Translations under genes and position numbers: made by a program | Assembly (NCBI RefSeq): GCF_030867095.1 | Contig: NC_081824.1 | Location: forward strand, 354,995,329 to 355,059,328 | Direction: 5' to 3' | Length of the DNA stretch: 64,000 nucleotides | DNA from: Alligator mississippiensis | Taxonomy: Eukaryota; Chordata; Crocodylia; Alligatoridae | Part shown: positions 56,924 through 64,000 of the stretch, piece by piece | Layout of the letters: the number at the start of each line of letters is the position of its first letter | Position numbering within the stretch: the stretch's first letter is position 1 | Notes under the pieces: model-generated | What the model was told of the DNA's origin: nothing | Seen by the model: only the letters and a program-made list of their open reading frames with translations | Database searches by the model: none

Positions 56924-58839
56924 CTTTCCTGACACTGTTTCTAAGTGCTTTAATTACATTTATTAACTGAAAATAAGGAGATCTTATAATATATGAGTGA
57001 CCAACCAGCTTTTAGTATGTTCCCAGTGGTCTATGGGCAGAATTTTGATACAGGAAACGCCTGTTTTTTCAGCCTATTTATGTGTGTTATATTGCATATT
57101 AACTGGAGGGAGAAGCTTTTCATGCTTGAGAATTCATTCAAGTTTATATCGGTTAATGTTGGAAGGTATTTCTGTGGTCTGTTGCCAACAGTTTAAACTG
57201 ATGTCTTGCTTTGGGTTTTTTTATGGCTGACTTATTTGGTTAAGTAGAGACATTCAGTGGTGAACTTAGAATTTTTGTACCACCCTCTGTTGCATTTTGT
57301 TCCTCTTTTTGTGAATGGGCATCTTCAGGGGTTGAATGGGCTGCTGAGATTTCAGTGTCATGAAAAGCAGTAAGAGGAAGGGTAGGATTACTCACAAACA
57401 AGGTGAGATCATCACCAGTATGATAGTTAGCCACATTTTTTCCTAATGTTGTGCACATATTTGTGGCTGATGGACACAAATTTCCTTCTGATCTAGATTT
57501 CTGTATAACCAAGTACTGTAACATTAAAACCATAGGGAAGCCTAATATAGACTTTCTTCCAGGGAAACAGTTGTGTATTTCCAAATTGAATGAAGCCAGT
57601 TAATTCTTTTGGCATTAGTTAAGTCCTGATTTGTGAATTCACAGCAAAAGTGACTACTATCCATTAGTTCACCTTACCCAATATATTCCCAATAATATGT
57701 ATACATATGGGTTTGGTTTTGGGGAAACAGTCAGTTTAAGTGTAAATATGCTGTATTTTGCTCAGTTACACCATTTATAATAAAGATTAGTTGCTGATAC
57801 TGTGCCTGTTTTAAGCTAAAGGACTTGAAACGGGTTTGCTGTTTGCTGCATATTTGCATCAGCTGAAGATAACAAAGTACTTCTGCCTATCCTGGACTGT
57901 ACTTCCCCTGGTTAGTTTATGTGGTATTGTACTTGTTCAGCAAATGTGAAATTAAAATGGATTTGTGTATTTTTTTGGCTGTGCAGCTGTCTGTACTGTT
58001 GACTGTACCTTTTTCAATATCTTGTCTGGTCAGTCACAATACATGAAGCATGCAAGGATGACATGCTCTTAGAACTTGGAAAGGGCCTTGTGACACCTGG
58101 CAGGGTAGAGGGGTACCTCTGAGAAACACTTGTATTTTGCACTGTCTCCTCATATATATTTTTGTGGTTTTTATTCTCCTTTTTTGTGGTTTAACACTAT
58201 TGCTAAGATGGTTTACTAAACAGTATCTTGTCTTTTTATAAAACTGTATCTGCTGCCTATTACTTTAGTATTTATTGTACTCCTTGGTTTTGATATCCCA
58301 GGAACAATGTGATCACCCAAAAGCTCTGACTGGGTGGGATGTCATGAGCAGGAGAAAATGGTTGCATGCTTGTAAGCTCTCAATACTTCATCTCATGCTG
58401 AAGTTTGAAGTATTTTGGTGTGTGCTGAGCACTTGTGGGGTTGGAGACTAAGCCTTAAACCAGAAAGATTCTTTTTGTTTATCCATTCATGGATACTTTC
58501 CCAGTAACAAAATAATATTGAAGGAAGAAAGTCCTAGTTATGTAACCTTATAGGCAAACTTGTTAAATAGAGCATTTTGTCAACATGTAGGGTCAGACTT
58601 CAGTGCATCTTTTAAAAGCAGCTGAACCTTGCTATCTTCTGAATATACTTCACTCATCCGCAAATCACAGTAGCTAGATTTTTGTGCAAGAACAAGGGGA
58701 AGGGAACGCTAGAAAACCCTTAGCTATAAGGAGGAACTGCTGAGAGAGTTCAGTACATGACCCATCAGTACTATGTGTGGTTATTCTTGGGGACCTACCC
58801 AAATTGAGGCAGCAGATAGGTGATTTCATGGACTGATCA

Positions 58840-59235
58840 TGATGCTGGCCACCATTTTTATGGTCTTTTCAGAGCTGACTTCCCCTGCTGCTGATTGGCT
58901 TATGGGCTCTGGTGGCCCCGCCCCTCACTGCTGGTTGGGCTACCCTTTGTGCAGCCCTGCCCCTCATGGCTGATTGGCAGAGAGGGGCAGGGCTGCATGA
59001 AAAGCAGCACTCAGCCAATTGGCAGCAGAGGGAGTGGCCACCATCTTGGCTGCTCTCCTGTATACCGGCGGTCTATAAGGCTGGACTGCGACATTTGCTG
59101 GCTCTCACTGGGGAGCCAGCATTTTATTTTTCTTAAGTTTGGTTTTTCTTCTTTCAGTGGTTCTGCCCAAATTCACGGAAACTGCTGTTTTTGCGGTTTC
59201 TGCAAAAATTGTGAAATTGCAATTTGAATAGATCC
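58840..59235. repeat. probable unclassified repeat
   Basis: A GC-rich block in AT-rich intron contains an inverted pair (GGCTGATTGGCAGAG-type with CAGCCAATTGGCAGC) and ends with TTTGCGGTTTCTGC and AATAGATCCCTAG. No coding motif. Confidence 0.35.
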
Positions 59236-59527
59236 CTAGTTATTCTTTAGATAAGCACTTAATGACAATCCCATAATTTAAAAAGTGCACGATGCTGTGG
59301 GATTTGCATTGTGGAACATTAATACTAGGTTCTGTAGTTTGTAAAATAAATTTCACCTTTCTTTAAATCACTTTGAAGGTTTGTGAGTATCACTTCGAGA
59401 GTATACTGTGCCTTGAACACAGTAACGTAATATTTAAACATTTTTTTTTTTTTTTCCTTCCAAGGCACTTCACTGGTTTTAATCTGTACATCTCACAGCT
59501 GAAAACTAGCGTAGATAATGAGCTGTT

Positions 59528-59811
59528 GTCTAAACCATTGGTGACCAAACTTTTCAGGATCAGATGAGAGGTGCTTGGGCTCTCCACAGGTCAGATCTGG
59601 TCTGTGGCGTGGCTGGGCTGTTTCTGCGGGGCACAGACCTTTAGCATGGGACTGATCCAGCCATGTGGGGCTCAGAAATTTGGCAGCGGGGTAGTGCTGC
59701 AGTGTTAATAGCCACCACTCATCCACTGCCAAATTTCCAGAACCAGGGGAAGGCCCATATGCCGGATTATATGGCTCTGTAGGCCAGGGATTGAACACCC
59801 CTGGTCTAAAC
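59528..59811. mobile_element. non-autonomous hAT element with 8-bp target-site duplication
   Basis: GTCTAAAC occurs at 59,528-59,535 and again at 59,804-59,811, exactly flanking a 268-bp unit. The unit begins CATTGGTGACCAAAC and ends GGATTGAACACCCCTG, whose complement CAGGGGTGTTCAATCC is an imperfect inverted repeat of the start. An 8-bp duplication and CAGGGGTG ends are the hallmark of hAT transposons. There is no transposase. Confidence 0.85.
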
Positions 59812-61114
59812 CGATTCATCAGTTGACTTGGGCATACTCATTGCTCCTTAAGGTATGTAGCTTGGCAGTTTATATTTGCATTCCTTAACTACCTTTGTGA
59901 AAGTTTAGCATCTATGTAATCTAGCAGAGCTAATGAATATAGTAGGCTGTTTCACCTTGCCTCTCCAGGAAGCTATTTGATAAGAGGATTCAAGATGCAT
60001 GCAGTGGAGCTGGAACAATCTTGATTCATTCAGTACAACTTATGTTCTTTGCCTGAGAAAGAAAGTGAAATGTGAAAGTGACAAACAGGTCTATTTATTG
60101 CAAGTATTTTTTGGATTCAAAAATGATATTCAAACACCAGTTCTACAAACTGTTCATAGAGAAGGAGATTTTAAAGATTGATATTGCATTTCTAAACTAC
60201 TCACCAGCTTGTTGCCTCTGTTTTCAAATGGAATATCAATTAGTCTTCAGGTGTAACATGCAGATGGATATTTATGTTGTTAATATAACAAAGATGCCTC
60301 AACTCCTTTCCCTTTAACAGTTGCATGTGAACCTCAAATTTTACATTAAACCAGTATTTTCTCTATTATAGAGAATCATGAAAATAAGATGCGTTTAAAA
60401 ATGTCCTGTTTTAACATCCGACCAATTTTTGTAGCGTTGTTTTTGTTAAATAAAGGTTTTTATAGTAGGTGAAGCAGTGGTAAAGAATAAAGAAATCTAG
60501 ATTGTAAATTAGAAACAAAAATATATGTTCCTAGATGCGCTATTGTTCTGTTCATATTTAAGAGGTGCTAAATGTTTAGGACATGACTGGTTTTATTTAC
60601 CTAGGTACAGAGAGAAATAGCCTGTTTGGGAGATTTTGTTGGAGGGCAGGTGCAGGCAGATCTTTTCAGCCGTGTTCAGAGACATAAAATATTGTTGAAA
60701 AGTGATTGGCATTAGCTTAGTAATCACTGACCAAAGTTCTGCTCTAAGTTAGAAGCATGCAGTCCTGTTAAAGTAGGAAGTCATGACACTACAGACGCAA
60801 CTGAGACCAGGATTTGTCTTTGATGGCAGGAAAGAGAGTTTTGGAAATGGATACTTTATCTTTTCTGAACACCTTGAATTGTGACTAGTTTATTGCTCAT
60901 TAGTTTTAATGCCAAAGGTAGAACTATATACATGTTGTAATACGTTGTATTTGTAATATGTATGTATTAAAGTATACATACACATATATGTGTATATATA
61001 ATACGTGTATGCATGTGATATCCTGACATGGGGCTTGGGAAGGGGTCTAAAAGCTGTGCATGCATCTCTGCTTGGCTGTGTGCGTGGTTTTTAAAACCCT
61101 GGGGTTCCAGGAAC

Positions 61115-62112
61115 ACTGAGATGGGATCATAGGAAAAGAGAGCTGGAAAGGACCTCATGAGGTCATCTTGTCTAGCCCTCTGCTCAAGGCAAGATCATGT
61201 CTGACTACACCATCCTAGCTCAATGTCAGTCCAACTTACACTTAAATATTTTCCAGAGATGGAGATTCTACAATTTTTCTAGGTAACCTGTTGCAATGCT
61301 TGATCACCATCATAGTCAGAAAGGTCCTCCTAATCTGCAACCTAAATTTCCCTGTCTGCAGTTTGAAGTCATTGCTCCTAGTAGTATTTTTCACAGTCAC
61401 AAAGAAAAGGCTACTTCCATCTTCCTTATAATTGCCTTTTCGGTATTTGATTTTCAAGTGATGTGTCTGTTAATACAACCCAGTATGCTGTTGGTATTTT
61501 TTTTTTCCAGCAAGAATGCACTGTTGGCTCATAGTCGGCCTATGGTCTACCATAACCCCCAGGTTCTTCTCTGTAGTATTGCAGCCTAGCTGGTCATTCA
61601 CCAGTCTGGATTTGTACATGAAGTTATTCTGTTTCAGGTGCAGGACCTTGTACTGGTCCTTGTTGAATCTCATCTGATTCATTCTGGGCCATTTCTGTAC
61701 AGTCTGTTCAGATCCTTGTGAATCCTAGCCCTACCCTCCCAAGTGCCAGTAACTCCACCCACTTTGGTGTCATTTGCAAATTTGTTGAGCATACACTCCA
61801 TCCCTACTCAATCACTACTGATTAAGATGTTAAATAATACTGGATCCAGGACAGAGCCTGGGGAGCCCCATTTGATAACCTCCTCACAGCTTGTCATTGA
61901 GCCATTGATGACCATTTGCTGAGCACCATCAATTTTTTGTTTTGTTTTGGTTTTTTTATCCATTTTATAATACTGTTCTCTGATTGGTCTATCTTTAGCT
62001 TGTTAATGAGTATGTTGTGAGAGCCTGTCAAAACCTTGCTGAAGTCAAGGTATATCGTAGCCACTGCTCTCTCTCTATCCACGGAGCCCGTCACGTTATA
62101 AAAGTGCAACCC
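61115..62112 (-). mobile_element. old CR1 LINE, 3' kilobase
   Basis: Read on the minus strand, broken translations match CR1 ORF2: IYLDFSKVLTGSHNILINKL (reverse transcriptase block A region), then KVLHLKQN and EKNLGVMVDH. The CR1 3' end (the reverse of AGCTGGAAAGGACCTCATGAGGTCAT) lies at 61,140-61,180. Several frameshifts make it old. Confidence 0.85.
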
Positions 62113-62617
62113 GGGTGTTTAGCCACCACAAGTGCAGTCAAGCTGGGTTGAATGAATAGTTTTCAAGAGTCCAAGGGTGTTGGGAACCTGAGATTGTGGA
62201 GCGGCTCTCCTTGATCTCCAATTACCCTGCACTGGGCTTATAAACACTATATGTGCTGTCCAGCTGTGCTGTTTATGCCTTGTTGAGACCTGGAGCTACC
62301 CTTTGCCCAGTCCTATATTGGCATTGGGCATGTGACAGCCTCAGGTCGCAGGCTGCCTAACAGCTGGGGGTCAGGGCTCCTCTCATGCCTGGCATGCTTA
62401 TAGCCTTGACCAAGGCAAAGCTGCAAATATGCTGGATACAGGGCCAGTCTGGGCTCCTTGCTCCCTATGTCACAGCACTTTCAAATGCTCTGCTCTACAC
62501 CTTGCATTTGGTTTGAAGTCAAGGCTGCAAGTGTGCTAGGCCAGCTTGAGACCCCATGCTAATCTATGTTCCAGTTGATTGCCAGCATTGGGATTGGGGC
62601 ACCTCCAGACCCAGTTT

Positions 62618-62700
62618 GAGACTTCATAGATTTCATAGACATTAGGGCTGGAAGGGACCTCGGAAGATCGAGTCCAGCCCCTTGCCCAAAGGACTTGGAG
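62618..62700 (-). mobile_element. young CR1 LINE 3'-end fragment
   Basis: It is the reverse complement of the full-length CR1 terminus at about 14,095-14,167, nearly base for base, including both TCTATGAAA units. Severely 5'-truncated. Confidence 0.9.
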
Positions 62701-63509
62701 CTGCCTGGTCCTGATGCTGAAAATTGAGCACTTCCAGGCTGTGTTCAAGATCCAGTCAGCTGATGGTTGGCATTGGGATGGGGCAGCCCCAGGGCTGTCT
62801 CTAGCTAGTGCCAACAATTAGCTGATTGGTGGAATCAGGACTGGGCAGTGTGGGACACATGCCACACATTCAGTTTAAGGAACCATACAAGCCTACCAAA
62901 AGATGTTCTATATTAGACATCTTTGTGGCTAGTTTGCCATTTTATGGCACCATAAATTAGATGAATGTGTGGCATGTGGGCTTTTATAGCAGAATTAAAA
63001 TGTTAATCATTTTATTTATTTCATTAGCTGCAACTCCCATCTATTCCAGAATCTGTAAGAAGAATTTGGCTCTAATCATGCATTGTGGTGATTTTGCTTT
63101 GAAAGTGCACCAGTACGCAACTTAGCCTTTAACAGATCTTTAGAAGGAAACCCTAGATCACTTGAAGCGCTTGCATACAGCAGCCTTTTCAGGTTGTGTG
63201 GAAGCATGTTTTTGCTTAAAAAGATAATATCTGTCTCTTTGATTGCAATAATTAAATGTAAGGGTTTTTGTTTTGATTATTCAGCCCAATCATTAAAAAT
63301 ACCTTTGCACACATATCATTTTGTATCATAACTTCTGATACAGAAATCCTTATCTAGCTAAACCCTGCTCTCCCTCTTTAAAGGAACTCCCATGTTTTTG
63401 TTAGTGATTGTAGAGAAGTCTATACTTGCTAAGTGCTTACTTCTTAAGCTAAAAGCATGTTACGTTTTAAATAACATTTTACTGTTCTTGACAGAATAAC
63501 AACCCAAGA

Positions 63510-63994
63510 AGAAAGAGGTAGTTGGCCATGTTAGTGTGAAATTAGGCAGAAGGCAAGGCAAGGTAATACTTAACATATTCAGAGAGGCTACAGACAATTT
63601 TGTCAGATCCTATGAATGGACTTGCAGAGAGCAAGCATACTAAACACAAAGGAATAAAAAAAGCTATTTTAAATGCAAAGGATAAGGAAAGGGGGAGGAA
63701 AAAGAGGGGTACTGCTGAGAGAGGTAAAGGTGGGTTAAAGAGATGAAAGTAGATAACCCACTGAAGACCTATCCAGATAATGGAATAAGAATCTAGAGTC
63801 TCTGTTGAGACCATACTTAACACAGCCCAGTCTGTGGATGATTTCTTCCACAATTTCATGTTCAGGTTCTGTTTAACAACAGCTACTCTGAGGTCTGTGA
63901 TAGAGCATCCAGGGAAGTTAAAGAAGAGCAGGTGAGATATAGTTGTTTGGATAGTTCGCCTCAGATTATGCAAAACACAATTTGTTTGAGCCAA
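63510..63994 (-). repeat. probable dispersed repeat with degenerate coding trace
   Basis: The left edge resembles the 25.8-kb MITE (GTTAGTGTGAAATTAGGCAG). The minus strand carries a 150-codon frame starting MAQTNCVLHNL with FFNFPGCSITDLRVAVVKQN. The phrase resembles proteins of repeats in reptile genomes, but I cannot assign a family. Not a host gene as far as can be seen. Confidence 0.3.
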
Positions 63995-64000
63995 AAACCA

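Larger units (their letters stand above)
44229..64000 (+). other. IRS2: IRS2 intron 1 (3' end beyond the window)
   Basis: It begins with GTGAGT. Mammalian IRS2 has one long intron and a second exon that adds one glutamate codon's remainder, a stop and the 3' UTR. Such an exon cannot be recognised by translation and was not identified here, so at least 19.8 kb of intron is present. Apart from the repeats listed separately, the interior is AT-rich and featureless. Confidence 0.75.

Noticed and set aside
44229-64000. IRS2 exon 2
   Set aside because: It would contribute only a codon remainder and a stop; no acceptor could be picked out by eye over many chance AG sites.

Overview
The window is vertebrate nuclear DNA, most likely from a crocodilian. 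Three things point there. It holds IRS2 with a vertebrate-type long first exon. It holds several CR1 LINE copies, one almost identical at its 3' end to a fragment 48 kb away. It holds Tx1-clade LINEs joined to small-RNA gene fragments; snRNA-headed SINEs moved by Tx1 LINEs have been described in crocodilians. A turtle or other sauropsid is not excluded.

Layout. 1-40,000 is intergenic and made mostly of transposable-element debris. It contains a tRNA-Ile/CR1 hybrid SINE (557-675), a 600-bp foldback element (2,791-3,400), MITE-like palindromes, a hAT-like cluster (6.7-7.7 kb) and a young full-length CR1 (about 9,650-14,167) sitting inside an older CR1 remnant. It also contains a Tx1-like LINE pair (16,568-24,982) whose members are separated by a tRNA-Gly-like unit and a 64-nt U6 snRNA fragment. 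These Tx1-region pieces abut TTTC/TC pyrimidine microsatellite, which suggests a shared landing tract. A CpG-rich promoter region (about 38.9-41.2 kb) leads into the only host protein gene seen, IRS2, on the + strand. Its first exon (coding 40,886-44,228) holds nearly the whole protein and ends at a GT splice donor. From 44,229 to the end is IRS2 intron 1, with scattered DNA transposons, a hAT element with an 8-bp target-site duplication, and old and young CR1 fragments. The short second exon was not found and is probably beyond the window.

Most notable points. (1) In the young CR1, ORF1 ends in an in-phase TTTAAAC heptamer directly before its stop. ORF2 lies in the -1 frame, has no ATG before its endonuclease motifs, and a possible stem starts 5 nt after the stop. 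This looks like a -1 ribosomal frameshift site. (2) The tRNA-like unit, U6 fragment and truncated Tx1 LINE lie in series, each next to TTTC repeats. (3) An E-box and a FOXO-type insulin-response element sit 1 bp apart upstream of IRS2.

Everything here is by eye. No database search, folding or alignment program was run, and repeat-family names are given only where diagnostic sequence was seen.
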